Below are positions 25,475-34,227 of a stretch of DNA of 64,000 nucleotides, piece after piece. Made by a program: the position numbers and the translations under genes. How positions within the stretch are numbered: the first letter of the stretch is position 1; each line of letters starts with the position of its first letter. Source of the DNA: Flavobacterium sinopsychrotolerans. GTDB lineage: Bacteria > Bacteroidota > Bacteroidia > Flavobacteriales > Flavobacteriaceae. The DNA lies in contig NZ_FODN01000002.1 of NCBI RefSeq assembly GCF_900110375.1, positions 248,001 to 312,000 on the forward strand. The letters are read 5' to 3'. Under the pieces are notes generated by a model. That model was not told the origin of the DNA, searched no databases, and worked only from the letters and a program-made list of their open reading frames with translations.

Positions 25475-27845
25475 TTGCTATTTTATATTTTTTAGAAAAA
25501 TTGATATTAGTGATGGGTTCGTGAGAAATGATGATATACGTTTTTATAAGGTCTTCATCAATCATCGTTTCTATTTTATTTCTGGATTCGAGATCCATTC
25601 CTGAAAGGACTTCATCTAGAATGATAAGTTCAGCATCTGAAAATAGTGCCCGAAGCAAGAGGATTTTTTTGCGTTGCCCAGTGGAAAGATTTTTCCCGTT
25701 TTCGTTAATAATAAATTCCAGTCCATCATCTTTTGAAGCAATAAATTCATAAAAATTAATTTGTTTTGCCATATCTAAAATTGCTGTAACGGTTATCTCT
25801 TTTCCTAAAATAATGTTGTTTTGAATTGTGTCATTGAACAGAGTATCCTCATTGGTCACTAATAAAATTTTATCCCGCATTTTATCATCGTTATAAAATT
25901 TCTTATCCTTTTCATTTATAAGAATCGAGCCTGAATTGGGATGGTAAAGTGTTGTTAATACTTTGCTGAAGGTTGATTTTCCAGAGCCATTTTGTCCTTC
26001 TATTTTTATTTTTTCGCCTTTTCGTATTTTTAAATTAATATCTTTTAATACAAATTCATCGGGTAGATAACCGTAATTCAGATTCTGAAATTCAATTTTT
26101 TCAATGTTGAAATCCTGAATTCCTTTTTTAGAGATTTTTTTTGTTTTTTCATCAAAATCCAAATATCTCTTTAGGATGACTTCGTTCTCCTGAAGTGTCA
26201 GATTGTCATCTAAAATGCCTTTCAAAGAAGAAAATATTTTTGAAGAAAGCGCTATAAAAGTCACAATTTGGCCCAATGTAATTATTTGGGTTTCAATAGC
26301 TGATTTTGTCAAAAATAAAATGATAAAAATCGTGGAAACAATTACTATCAGGGCAACAAAAATTTTATTTAATAAATCAATGTACCCGTTTCTTAGCTGA
26401 ATTTTTAAATATTCATTGATGCTTATGAAAATTTTATTGGAATGAAAACGTTCTATTTTGAAACTTTTAATAACCTGTATTCCATCAACTTTCTCCATCA
26501 TTTTAGAAAGAAAATCGGCTTTGCGAATGTAGCGCAGTCTTTCATTTTGCTTCAAATAAGGTGTAATGAATTTAAACCAAAGAAAAAATAAAATCATTAC
26601 ACCCAGTACAATTAATGTTAGCGTTTTATCTATAAAAAATAAAATGCATAATGAATAAATAGACACGCTTACATCCACTAATATATTGGTGAAAAACTTC
26701 ATGAAAAAGCTTTTTAGTTTCAGCGAATCACTCACGCGTTCCATTAAATCCCCTTTTTTGTAGGAGTGAATATAGGAAAGGGATGAATTATTTATTTTTT
26801 TGTCGAAAGAAAATAGAAAATATTTATCTAAAGCATTTCCTAAATGAATCCCCACAAAGTTCTTATAGACAGTAGTGAAAATGTCGAAAATTTTATAAAT
26901 TCCTAAACCTGCAGCAAACAAAACTAGCGTGTTCAAATTATAGGTTGGAAGGACATTGTCAATCATGATTTGATTGGTAAAGACTGCAATTTGAGCAGTA
27001 GCAGCTGAAAACAAAGCCGCAAAAATATAGATGTACCAAAGTTTTTTATATTCCCCTAATTGTTTGAATAATTGCCAATATAAACTTCCGTTTTCTTCTT
27101 CAGGATAGGATTGCTGTGTGTCTTTTTCCTCTTCTATTGCTTTTACCACAAGAATCAAAGGAGAATTGTTTTTTATCTTTCCTTTTTCTAATTCCAGTAT
27201 TTTAAAACTATTTGGGACACTGGAAATTTCTTGGTTTTTTAGTAAATCGGTTAGAAAATTCCTTTCTGCTAGCAGGTCTTTAAAACCAAAACTGTCTTTT
27301 AGATATTTAAAGTAAGTGAGCTTATTGAAAAGGACCGCATGACCATTTTCAATTAAGGTATTCTCAAAATTAATTTGATAATCTGATAAATCCTGTGAAC
27401 AGATTGCTATTATTTTATCTTCAGTATCTGCTAGATCCCAATGATTTTTGATGAAATAAGATTTTTTTTTCATCTCCTGTAGGGACAAATAGTATTGACT
27501 TCCTTTGCTAGGGTCATATATTTTTAGGCGGTTATTTTTTATATCATTCACCACAATATAATGCAAGCCATTTTTATTTTCAATGGGTAAAATAAAAGGG
27601 AATAATTCTTGTAAACTTGCCTCATTACCTCCAATATAATTAATATCAAATAGTTTGAATTGAGCCTTAAATCCATTTGAATTCAAGAAGTTTTTAATAT
27701 CTGAAATTCGAGATCCTTTTTCTTCCAATGGTATATTCTGCTCGATATATCTTCGAGAAATATTCTTTCCGTAAATGTTATAAATCGTTTTGATTGCGCT
27801 AATTCCGCAATCGTTGCTCTTTAATTGAGGATCAGTAATTGGCAT
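25428..27845 (-). CDS. Peptidase-domain (C39-type) ABC transporter
   Basis: An 805-residue fusion protein. N-terminal C39 peptidase with an apparently intact active site: Gln7 oxyanion, Cys13 in NDCG, His95 in LHYIVV and Asp111 in YDPSKG. A variable linker (about 120-260) follows, then six membrane helices (about 270-555) and a nucleotide-binding domain with Walker A GQNGSGKST, a slightly degenerate signature LSTGQ and Walker B LIILDE. Such transporters cut double-glycine leaders from peptides and export them (bacteriocins, pheromones). No leader-type precursor gene is visible within the window, so the substrate is probably encoded elsewhere or is too short or divergent to recognise. Confidence 0.92.
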   Translation of the reverse strand: MPITDPQLKSNDCGISAIKTIYNIYGKNISRRYIEQNIPLEEKGSRISDIKNFLNSNGFKAQFKLFDINYIGGNEASLQELFPFILPIENKNGLHYIVVNDIKNNRLKIYDPSKGSQYYLSLQEMKKKSYFIKNHWDLADTEDKIIAICSQDLSDYQINFENTLIENGHAVLFNKLTYFKYLKDSFGFKDLLAERNFLTDLLKNQEISSVPNSFKILELEKGKIKNNSPLILVVKAIEEEKDTQQSYPEEENGSLYWQLFKQLGEYKKLWYIYIFAALFSAATAQIAVFTNQIMIDNVLPTYNLNTLVLFAAGLGIYKIFDIFTTVYKNFVGIHLGNALDKYFLFSFDKKINNSSLSYIHSYKKGDLMERVSDSLKLKSFFMKFFTNILVDVSVSIYSLCILFFIDKTLTLIVLGVMILFFLWFKFITPYLKQNERLRYIRKADFLSKMMEKVDGIQVIKSFKIERFHSNKIFISINEYLKIQLRNGYIDLLNKIFVALIVIVSTIFIILFLTKSAIETQIITLGQIVTFIALSSKIFSSLKGILDDNLTLQENEVILKRYLDFDEKTKKISKKGIQDFNIEKIEFQNLNYGYLPDEFVLKDINLKIRKGEKIKIEGQNGSGKSTFSKVLTTLYHPNSGSILINEKDKKFYNDDKMRDKILLVTNEDTLFNDTIQNNIILGKEITVTAILDMAKQINFYEFIASKDDGLEFIINENGKNLSTGQRKKILLLRALFSDAELIILDEVLSGMDLESRNKIETMIDEDLIKTYIIISHEPITNINFSKKYKIANGELFLLQHEIDPVY

Positions 27846-27869
27846 AGATCAATTGAGTTTTTTTCTCTG

Positions 27870-27989
27870 GTTATGGGGCCAACTAGATTTAAATTATTTA
27901 TTAACTATTTAATAATCAGTAATTTACTAATATTAAATGATTGTTGTGATTTTTCCCCATAACAAACCTAAAAACTCGGTAAATGACAA
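27870..27989 (-). promoter_or_regulatory. Promoter and inverted-repeat leader of the export operon
   Basis: Minus-strand TAGGTTTG (27970-27963) fits the -7 box, with a TTG at 27989-27987 (16-nt spacing, slightly short). The inferred leader is ~110 nt and is bracketed by a 9-bp perfect inverted repeat, GTTATGGGG (27870-27878 on plus) with CCCCATAAC (27955-27963), which could fold the whole leader. Confidence 0.4.
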
Positions 27990-28011
27990 TTATTGACTTT
28001 TTTATACAAAA

Positions 28012-28043
28012 AAAAGTCTCTCAGTTTGCACTAAAAGACTTTT
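28012..28043 (-). terminator. Terminator of the SRPBCC gene
   Basis: Stem AAAAGTCT/AGACTTTT (28012-28019 and 28036-28043) with a 16-nt loop, followed by a T run on the minus strand. Confidence 0.6.
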
Positions 28044-28079
28044 GTAATATTATTTTATTGTTACTATTTAAATAGTTTT

Positions 28080-28472
28080 TTACAATTTATTCATATTGCC
28101 AGCTAAAGTTTCGATAAATTTCCCAATTGGACCTTTTATCATCATAGCCATCATAGGATTGAAATCACCTTCAAAATCAAGTTTTACATCACTTGAAGTT
28201 TCAGAAACAGCATCAATATTTGCTATCAATGTAAACGGTAATTTATCACTTGCAGCGCCCAGAACTACTTTGCTTGGAGCCACTTTCTCTTTCATTTTCA
28301 ATTTTATTTCGGGCATGCCTTTTAAACCAAAAATAAATGCGTCGTCACCAATAACTTCAAATTTAGCAATGTTATCAGGCATTAATTTTTGAAAATTTTT
28401 AACATCACTCAATAAATCAAACATTTCTTGAGCTGGTTTTTGAACAGTAACTTTTGGACTTTCTAAGTTCAT
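28080..28472 (-). CDS. SRPBCC/START-like domain protein
   Basis: A 130-residue soluble protein with the helix-grip pattern of SRPBCC (polyketide cyclase/START-like) proteins: VQKPAQEMFDLLSDVKNFQKLMP at the start, alternating strands, and a C-terminal helix (GPIGKFIETLAGNMNKL). The family binds hydrophobic ligands; the ligand here is unknown. It follows pyrE by 23 nt and is probably co-transcribed with it. Confidence 0.8.
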   Translation of the reverse strand: MNLESPKVTVQKPAQEMFDLLSDVKNFQKLMPDNIAKFEVIGDDAFIFGLKGMPEIKLKMKEKVAPSKVVLGAASDKLPFTLIANIDAVSETSSDVKLDFEGDFNPMMAMMIKGPIGKFIETLAGNMNKL

Positions 28473-28495
28473 GGTTTTTATTTTTATTTTTTAAT

Positions 28496-29143
28496 TTAGA
28501 CTTCAGTATTCCAAGTAGACGGACTTGAATTCCATTCTCTTAGTGTTAATTCTTCATCCTCAGTGATATATCTTTTAGCAACCGCCAAATTCAATAAGTT
28601 TGGATAATTACTTAAAGTAAATAAATCAACATTTGCGTTTTTGAAATTTTCTTCTGCAACATCAAAGCCGTAAGTAAAGATTGCAGCCATACCTTTGACA
28701 TTGGCTCCCGCTTCACGCAAAGCTTCAACAGCAAGTAAACTACTGTTTCCCGTACTGATTAAATCTTCTACAACGACTACATTTTGTCCTTTTTGTAAAA
28801 AACCTTCTACTTGATTTAGTCTGCCATGTTTCTTAGGTTCAGGGCGTACATATACAAATGGCAGCCCCATACTTTCCGCTACCAGCATACCAATTCCTAT
28901 TGCTCCAGTGGCAACACCGGCAATAACATCTGGTTTACCAAATTGTTTTTCAATATTCTTGGAAAATTCATCCCGAATATAATTTCTTACAGCTGGAAAT
29001 GAGAGGATTAATCTGTTATCACAATAAATAGGTGATTTCCATCCAGAAGCCCATGTAAAAGGATTTCCTGGATTCAATTTAATTGCATTTATTTGCAAAA
29101 GAAATTCGGCTGTTTTTTCGGCGGTATCTTTATTAAAAATCAT
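28496..29143 (-). CDS. pyrE: Orotate phosphoribosyltransferase
   Basis: A 215-residue enzyme making orotidine 5'-phosphate from orotate and PRPP in UMP synthesis. Motifs: FTWASGWKSPIYCDNR, VAGVATGAIG, YVRPEPKKHG and the PRPP-binding loop VVVVEDLISTG. The frame extends to 29176 but that upstream codon (TTG) is the -33 element of an excellent promoter; ATG 29143 (MIFNKDTA) is the start. This leaves almost no 5' leader. Confidence 0.95.
   Translation of the reverse strand: MIFNKDTAEKTAEFLLQINAIKLNPGNPFTWASGWKSPIYCDNRLILSFPAVRNYIRDEFSKNIEKQFGKPDVIAGVATGAIGIGMLVAESMGLPFVYVRPEPKKHGRLNQVEGFLQKGQNVVVVEDLISTGNSSLLAVEALREAGANVKGMAAIFTYGFDVAEENFKNANVDLFTLSNYPNLLNLAVAKRYITEDEELTLREWNSSPSTWNTEV
29125..29132 (+). 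promoter_or_regulatory. Candidate -7 box of the NUDIX gene
   Basis: TATCTTTA, one mismatch to TAnnTTTG, inside the 5' part of pyrE and 19 nt before the NUDIX ATG. Weak on its own; suggested by the lack of any intergenic space. Confidence 0.3.
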
Positions 29144-29147
29144 ACTA

Positions 29148-29176
29148 CAAATGTATAAAGTTTTTGTTAACGACAA
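29148..29176 (-). promoter_or_regulatory. pyrE promoter embedded in the NUDIX gene
   Basis: Minus strand TTG (29176-29174), 18-nt spacer, TACATTTG (29155-29148): a complete Bacteroidetes promoter. It covers the NUDIX start codon (29151-29153) and ends 5 nt before the pyrE ATG. Confidence 0.65.
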
Positions 29177-29750
29177 ACCACTTTTTTTGACAAATCATAT
29201 CTCTAAGGAGACAGATTTTCAATTATTTCTATTAGAAAGTATTGACATAGAGCAACTTATAGTTAAAATCTTTCAAAATAAAATTCAAAAAGCGTACTTA
29301 TATCATGCTGATGAAAGCGTTATTATGAAGACTTTGAAAGCAAAAATTCCTGTTTGCAAAGCGGGAGGAGGCTTGGTGTATAATAAAAAAGGTGAAGTCC
29401 TATTCATTTTTAGAAACGGGAAATGGGATTTACCCAAAGGCGGTATCAAAAAAGGAGAGGAAATTGAGGATACAGCTGTGCGTGAAGTAGAGGAGGAGAC
29501 TGGGGTAAATGGGCTGTCAATATCTCACAAACTTCAAAAAACATATCATGTTTTTAGGCGTAATGGAAAATATAAGTTGAAAATCACACATTGGTTCGAA
29601 ATGCAAACTAATTTTGATGGTACACTTCAAGGACAATTAGAAGAAGGAATCGAAAAAGTAGCCTGGTTAAATCCAGAACAAATTCAAGGTGCTTTAAAAA
29701 ATTCCTATGAAAACATAAAATTATTGTTTGAAGAGGAAAAAATTATATAA
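29151..29750 (+). CDS. NUDIX hydrolase
   Basis: A 199-residue protein with a perfect Nudix box at residues 97-119: GGIKKGE followed by EIEDTAV and REVEEETGV. The N-terminal ~65 residues (MYKVFVNDKPLFL) form an extra domain typical of this flavobacterial type. It would hydrolyse a nucleoside-diphosphate-linked compound; the substrate is not determinable. It is transcribed divergently from pyrE with only 7 bp between the start codons. Confidence 0.92.
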   Translation: MYKVFVNDKPLFLTNHISKETDFQLFLLESIDIEQLIVKIFQNKIQKAYLYHADESVIMKTLKAKIPVCKAGGGLVYNKKGEVLFIFRNGKWDLPKGGIKKGEEIEDTAVREVEEETGVNGLSISHKLQKTYHVFRRNGKYKLKITHWFEMQTNFDGTLQGQLEEGIEKVAWLNPEQIQGALKNSYENIKLLFEEEKII

Positions 29751-29751
29751 A

Positions 29752-29793
29752 AGAAATGCCCCCATAAAGTCAACACTATTTGGGGGCATTTCT
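29752..29793. terminator. Convergent hairpin terminator
   Basis: A 12-bp perfect stem AGAAATGCCCCC/GGGGGCATTTCT (29752-29763 and 29782-29793) with an 18-nt loop and a 3' A-run that reads as T-run on the minus strand. Shared by the NUDIX gene and the M14 peptidase gene. Confidence 0.8.
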
Positions 29794-29810
29794 TAAAAAA
29801 AAAGGAGTTT

Positions 29811-31541
29811 TTATTTTAAAATGCGATAGACTGGATATTGTAAATGCGCCTTTTCATAATAAACCGACTGTTTGTAAATCCAGTCGAGTTGCGCTTCCGG
29901 ATTATTGATAAAATTCACATCGCTTTGTTTTTTTAAATCAAATTCGGCTTTTAATTTTGGATTTTCTTTTAAAATATGTGTCGCTGAATCTTCAAAAACA
30001 TAATCTGAATAACCTTCTTTTTGTTGCAACATCGTATCGAAAAAGTTCCAGTTGAAGAAAGAATCGATTGCTTCTGGTTCTAATGTTTCCAATAAATATT
30101 TGATTCCCTTTTGTTGCGTAGGAATTATGTAATCTCCTTTGGCGAAAGCCACTTTCTCCATTTTAGAAGTTACCGAAGTGTTTCGGTGCAAATAATGTCC
30201 TTCGTAAGCAGAATTTGTCGTTTTAAAATCCGCAATTCTGTAACTTTCAACTTCAATTATGGTGTCGTTTTTTAGTTGGGAATAGGTAATTGTATTACTT
30301 TTTAATAATTCAATAACTGGCCAAAATCCTTTTGGAATAATGTACGCTTTCGGAATTATTATTTCTTTTGTGGATTTGAATTCTTTGCTGTACGGAATGT
30401 CTTTTTTGAATGGTTTTGTACGGTCATAAAACAATCGATTTCCTGATGTTACGTCACTTTTCTTATAACTGGCTTCATAGCCTAAAAAAGAAAACGGAAC
30501 CGTTTTCGTACTGTCAATTTCCCACTTAATGGTGTACGATTTCTTTGGTTGGTACTGCTCTTCATTTTTCAAACGCAGTTGTTTTATTTTTTTGTAATTA
30601 GTATCTGTAAAATCGATTGCTGAACGCATGTATTCGTATGTCACTTTCACACGATCTGCATATTTTTTAAGCATGTGCGTTTCCACGACAAATCCTATTG
30701 TGTTGAATAACGAAGTGTAACCTGTTGCAAATCTTGGGCTTTCAAAAAATTGACCAAAACCTTTGTCTGGTGTGTCCTGAAAAGCATTGACATAAGGCGT
30801 ATTTTCGATATTCTTTTTTTGTAAATCTTGGATCAAAGCCGGCATCATTTCAGTATTTAAAAAATCTCCTAAAACAGTTCCCAATTTGTTATGTTGCGTC
30901 ATAATGTACGTGAGTTTGTATTGGTAATCTGAACCATTGCTAACGTGATTGTCAATAAAAACATCAGCATTTATTTTATGGAAAATTTCCACAAAACTTT
31001 TAGTGTTTCGGGTATCGGACTTGATGAAATCGCGATTCAGATCATAGTTTCTCGCATTGCCACGAAAGCCATAGATTTCTGGTCCGTCCTGATTGGCTCT
31101 TGAAGTAGAATTTCTGTTTAAAGCTCCGCCTATATTATATACCGGAATACAAACAATAACCGTGTTTTTAGGGGCTTTTATTTTGCCTAAAGCTAAATCT
31201 CTAAACAATTGCATTGAAGCGTCAATTCCATCCGGTTCTCCTGCGTGAATAGCATTATTGAGTAGGATTACTGCTTTGTTTTTTTGGATGTTTCCAAAGT
31301 CAAATTGTTTTTCAGGATTAAAAATAACCATGTGCAAGGGTTCGCCACTGTCTGTCAATCCCATTTTTTGCATTTCGATAGTAGGAAAATCATCTGCCAA
31401 AAGTTTGTAATACGCGATTGTTTCTGGATAAGACGCTGATTGATTTCCATTGCCTTTTTCGAAAAAAGTATCGTATTTATTCGTTTTTTGTGCAAAAGTA
31501 CTGATGGAGAGTAGTAAAAAAAGGAATGTGAAAAGTCTCAT
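29811..31541 (-). CDS. M14 family zinc carboxypeptidase, exported
   Basis: A 576-residue exported metallopeptidase. Signal peptide MRLFTFLFLLLSISTFAQ; zinc ligands HAGE (His99, Glu102) and His199 in DNHVSNG, the substrate-binding ARNYDLNRDF, and a later VVETHM motif with the probable catalytic Glu. The frame runs to 31658, but ATG 31541 immediately precedes the signal peptide, and a minus-strand -7 box TACATTTG (31572-31565) sits 24 nt before it. Large periplasmic M14 peptidases of Bacteroidetes cleave C-terminal residues or peptidoglycan-like peptides; the actual substrate is unknown. Confidence 0.9.
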   Translation of the reverse strand: MRLFTFLFLLLSISTFAQKTNKYDTFFEKGNGNQSASYPETIAYYKLLADDFPTIEMQKMGLTDSGEPLHMVIFNPEKQFDFGNIQKNKAVILLNNAIHAGEPDGIDASMQLFRDLALGKIKAPKNTVIVCIPVYNIGGALNRNSTSRANQDGPEIYGFRGNARNYDLNRDFIKSDTRNTKSFVEIFHKINADVFIDNHVSNGSDYQYKLTYIMTQHNKLGTVLGDFLNTEMMPALIQDLQKKNIENTPYVNAFQDTPDKGFGQFFESPRFATGYTSLFNTIGFVVETHMLKKYADRVKVTYEYMRSAIDFTDTNYKKIKQLRLKNEEQYQPKKSYTIKWEIDSTKTVPFSFLGYEASYKKSDVTSGNRLFYDRTKPFKKDIPYSKEFKSTKEIIIPKAYIIPKGFWPVIELLKSNTITYSQLKNDTIIEVESYRIADFKTTNSAYEGHYLHRNTSVTSKMEKVAFAKGDYIIPTQQKGIKYLLETLEPEAIDSFFNWNFFDTMLQQKEGYSDYVFEDSATHILKENPKLKAEFDLKKQSDVNFINNPEAQLDWIYKQSVYYEKAHLQYPVYRILK

Positions 31542-31675
31542 ATTTCGGTTTTTAAATTGAATTTCAAATGTAGCTTTTTTTAGATAACTGTAGAAATGAA
31601 TGTAATAAAAGGAATTTTTCGATTGAAATAGAATGAAATTTGGTAATTCAAAATTCATAAATCACAATTAAAAAT

Positions 31676-31683
31676 TACCTTTG
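31676..31683 (+). promoter_or_regulatory. -7 box of the DEAD-box helicase gene
   Basis: TACCTTTG, a full match to TAnnTTTG, 15 nt upstream of the ATG at 31699. It also shows that the apparent upstream TTG start is promoter sequence. No -33 box at regular spacing. Confidence 0.5.
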
Positions 31684-31698
31684 CACCAAATTGAAAAA

Positions 31699-33048
31699 AT
31701 GAATAAGAAACACCATTCCAACAATATACTTTTGAATTTAGGCATCGAAAGCCTGAACGAAATGCAGGAAGTTGCACAAGATGCTATTCTGAATGACAAT
31801 AATGTTTTATTGCTTTCGCCAACAGGTTCCGGGAAAACTTTGGCTTTTTTGTTGCCTATTTTAGAAATGTTACAACCAGAAATTCAATCGGTTCAATGTT
31901 TAGTTCTGGTTCCATCACGTGAATTAGGATTGCAGATTGAGCAAGTTTGGAAAAAAATGGGAACCGATTATAAAGTAAATGTATGTTACGGCGGACATTC
32001 CATTGATACTGAAATCAAGAATTTAAGCAATCCTCCAGCAGTTTTAATTGGAACTCCGGGAAGAATTGCTGATCATATCGACAGAGGAACTTTCCGTGTG
32101 GATAAAATCCAAACGCTGATTTTGGATGAATTTGATAAATCCTTACAATTGGGTTTCCATGAGCAAATGTCATTTATCATTGGAAAATTAACGAAACTGA
32201 ATAAACGCGTTTTGGTTTCCGCTACTTCCGATATTGAGATTCCTCGATATACAAGAGTCGTTAATCCAACGATTTTGGATTTTATTCCAGAAAACGTAGC
32301 AGAAACGAATCTTTCGATGAAAATGGTGGTTTCGAAAGAAAAAGACAAAATTGGGAGTTTATTCAACTTGATTTGTTCGTTGAAATCACAGTCGGCTATT
32401 GTTTTTTGCAACCATCGTGATGCCGCAGAACGTATCAGTGATACATTGAATGAAAAAGGAATTTATGCCACGTATTATCATGGCGGAATGGATCAGGACG
32501 AAAGAGAACGCGCTTTAATCCAGTTTAGAAACGGAAGTGTAAGCTATTTAATCACAACTGATTTGGCTGCTCGTGGACTTGATATCCCCGAAATGAATCA
32601 CGTAATTCATTATCACTTGCCATCTAAAGAAGACGAATTCACGCATAGAAACGGACGTACAGCGCGTATGTTGGCTTCTGGAACCGCGTATATTATTGCT
32701 CATGAAAGTGAGAAAAAAATGGATTACATTGATTACGGCATGGAAGCTTTGAAAGTGGAAAACTCCACTTCTTTACCAAAACCACCTGAATTTCAAACCA
32801 TTTATATCAGTGGTGGAAAGAAAAATAAATTGAACAAAATTGATATCGTAGGTTTCTTTTCTCAGAAAGGGAAATTAGAAAAAGGCGATTTGGGATTAAT
32901 CGAAGTGAAAGATTTTATCTCTTTTGCTGCCGTCAAATTCAACAAAGTAAAAGATTTATTGCACGCCATTAAAGACGAAAAAATGAAAGGCAAGAAGTTT
33001 AAAATTGAAGTCGCTCGAAAAGTGATTAAGAAAGAAGAGGAAAATTAG
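31699..33048 (+). CDS. DEAD-box RNA helicase (DbpA-like)
   Basis: A 449-residue helicase: Q-motif region, Walker A SPTGSGKT, PSRELGLQ (motif Ia), TPGRIADH (Ib), DEFD in place of DEAD (II), SATSD (III), then the C-terminal RecA half with ITTDLAARGLDIP (V) and HRNGRTARM (VI). The end (about 375-445) resembles the DbpA RNA-binding domain (FFSQKGKLEKGDLGLIEV), suggesting action on 23S rRNA in ribosome assembly. The DEFD variation is the only departure from family consensus. Confidence 0.9.
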   Translation: MNKKHHSNNILLNLGIESLNEMQEVAQDAILNDNNVLLLSPTGSGKTLAFLLPILEMLQPEIQSVQCLVLVPSRELGLQIEQVWKKMGTDYKVNVCYGGHSIDTEIKNLSNPPAVLIGTPGRIADHIDRGTFRVDKIQTLILDEFDKSLQLGFHEQMSFIIGKLTKLNKRVLVSATSDIEIPRYTRVVNPTILDFIPENVAETNLSMKMVVSKEKDKIGSLFNLICSLKSQSAIVFCNHRDAAERISDTLNEKGIYATYYHGGMDQDERERALIQFRNGSVSYLITTDLAARGLDIPEMNHVIHYHLPSKEDEFTHRNGRTARMLASGTAYIIAHESEKKMDYIDYGMEALKVENSTSLPKPPEFQTIYISGGKKNKLNKIDIVGFFSQKGKLEKGDLGLIEVKDFISFAAVKFNKVKDLLHAIKDEKMKGKKFKIEVARKVIKKEEEN

Positions 33049-33098
33049 TGTTCAGTTTTCAGTTTCTAGTGAGCAGTAAAAAAAACATTATACCAATA

Positions 33099-33142
33099 AA
33101 AAAATCGTTAACAGTAAATTTGATTACTGTTAACGATTTTTT
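33099..33142. terminator. Long convergent terminator hairpin
   Basis: A 19-bp perfect stem (33099-33117 and 33124-33142, containing CGTTAACAGTAA) with a 6-nt loop and T-tract on both strands; separates the helicase and PhnA-like genes. Confidence 0.9.
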
Positions 33143-33152
33143 GTTATCAAGA

Positions 33153-33192
33153 AAGTCACTGATCACTCTTTTTTCCGATCACTGATCACTGC
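33153..33192. repeat. Short tandem TCACTGA repeats
   Basis: Three spaced copies of TCACTGATCACT-like sequence between the terminator and the PhnA-like stop codon; a related CAGTTTTCAGTTTCTAGTGA stretch follows the helicase stop at about 33052-33073. Simple dispersed intergenic repeats, no function visible. Confidence 0.45.
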
Positions 33193-33195
33193 AAA

Positions 33196-33774
33196 CTATA
33201 TTTTCTTAACGTATTGTGTAATAATTACAATAGTTTGACCGTCGACTTTACCTTCAATATATTCGGCGTTTTCATGGTCTAGTCTGATGTTACGCACAGC
33301 AGTTCCTTGTTTGGCTACCATGCTGGAACCTTTTACTTTCAAATCTTTGATTAAAACGACTGAATCTCCAATTTCAAGAATCACTCCGTTGCTATCACGG
33401 TGAATTATTTTAGTTTCGTCTTCTTCGCCTTCACCAGTTGCTTGTGCCCAAGCTAAAGTATCTTCGTCTAAATACATTTGGTCCAGTAATTCTTGAGGCC
33501 ATCCAGCTGCACGCAAACGACTTAACATTCTCCACGCGACAACTTGTACGGCAGTATGTTCGCTCCACATGCTGTCATTCAAACATCTCCAATGATTTAA
33601 ATCTACGTTATCCGGATTTTCAATTTGGTCAATACACGTACTGCAAGACATAATACTTTCATCAAGTCCACCTTTTTTGGTTGGCAATACTTGATATACT
33701 TTTAGGTTTTCGGTTGCACCACAAAGTTCACATTTTGCTCCGCTACGTTTGCTTAATTCTCTTTCTATACTCAT
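33196..33774 (-). CDS. PhnA-type zinc-ribbon protein
   Basis: A 192-residue protein. An N-terminal zinc ribbon is formed by Cys15/Cys18 and Cys44/Cys47, then a helical middle (WSEHTAVQVVAWRML), and a C-terminal PhnA/YjdM SH3-like domain (DSNGVILEIGDSVVLIKDLKVKGSS). Although named after the alkylphosphonate operon, this family is not part of phosphonate breakdown; the function is unclear. A minus-strand promoter TTTG-N20-TACTTTCA (near 33821-33796) lies just upstream in a duplicated segment. Confidence 0.88.
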   Translation of the reverse strand: MSIERELSKRSGAKCELCGATENLKVYQVLPTKKGGLDESIMSCSTCIDQIENPDNVDLNHWRCLNDSMWSEHTAVQVVAWRMLSRLRAAGWPQELLDQMYLDEDTLAWAQATGEGEEDETKIIHRDSNGVILEIGDSVVLIKDLKVKGSSMVAKQGTAVRNIRLDHENAEYIEGKVDGQTIVIITQYVKKI

Positions 33775-33782
33775 GTTTAATG

Positions 33783-33840
33783 GCTTTTATTTTTGGTGAA
33801 AGTACGGCTTAACAGCGCTTTTTACAAATTTATATTTTTT
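33783..33840. repeat. Duplicated promoter-like segment, copy A
   Basis: About 58 bp upstream of the PhnA-like gene are roughly 80% identical to 34228-34285. Each copy holds a minus-strand promoter-like pattern. Confidence 0.55.
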
Positions 33841-33862
33841 TGGGTTGCTGGGTGTTTAGCTT

Positions 33863-34177
33863 TTATTGTTCATTTTGACTATCGTTGCGTTTGTACTTGA
33901 CAGATTTAATGATAGCTTTGTTAAACATAAATTGAAGTAGTATTAGAAAAGGCGAAAAAAATATTGGAAATAGAAATAAGGGGAAATGACATACAGGTTG
34001 AGATTTATCTTCCTTCAAATAAGAACTTATAAAATCGAACAACACAGAGTATGCTAAATTTACTATTCCGCTAAAAATATATGTCATCCATCTATTGGAA
34101 TAATTTACACGATTAAAAATATGCGCCATTATGTATGGAATCAAAAAGAAAGGCGCAAAGATTAAAATTCCTTCCAT
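33863..34177 (-). CDS. Hypothetical small membrane protein
   Basis: A 104-residue protein with about three membrane helices (residues 3-19, 30-50 and 66-86) and a basic, polar C terminus. No family recognised. It is flanked by duplicated promoter-like segments, so it may have been inserted between the PhnA-like gene and its old upstream region. Confidence 0.55.
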   Translation of the reverse strand: MEGILIFAPFFLIPYIMAHIFNRVNYSNRWMTYIFSGIVNLAYSVLFDFISSYLKEDKSQPVCHFPLFLFPIFFSPFLILLQFMFNKAIIKSVKYKRNDSQNEQ

Positions 34178-34227
34178 AATTAAAAGTATGCTTAACGTGA
34201 TTTAACATTTTTTGTAATACAATCTGG

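Noticed and set aside
27916..27960. 14-codon minus-strand ORF (MGKNHNNHLILVNY) upstream of the export operon as a possible peptide precursor or leader peptide
   Set aside because: It lacks a double-glycine leader, is very short, and begins at or before the inferred transcription start.
33153..33192. Spaced TCACTGATCACT repeats as a small CRISPR-like array
   Set aside because: Units are too short and there are no regularly sized unique spacers; no cas genes nearby.
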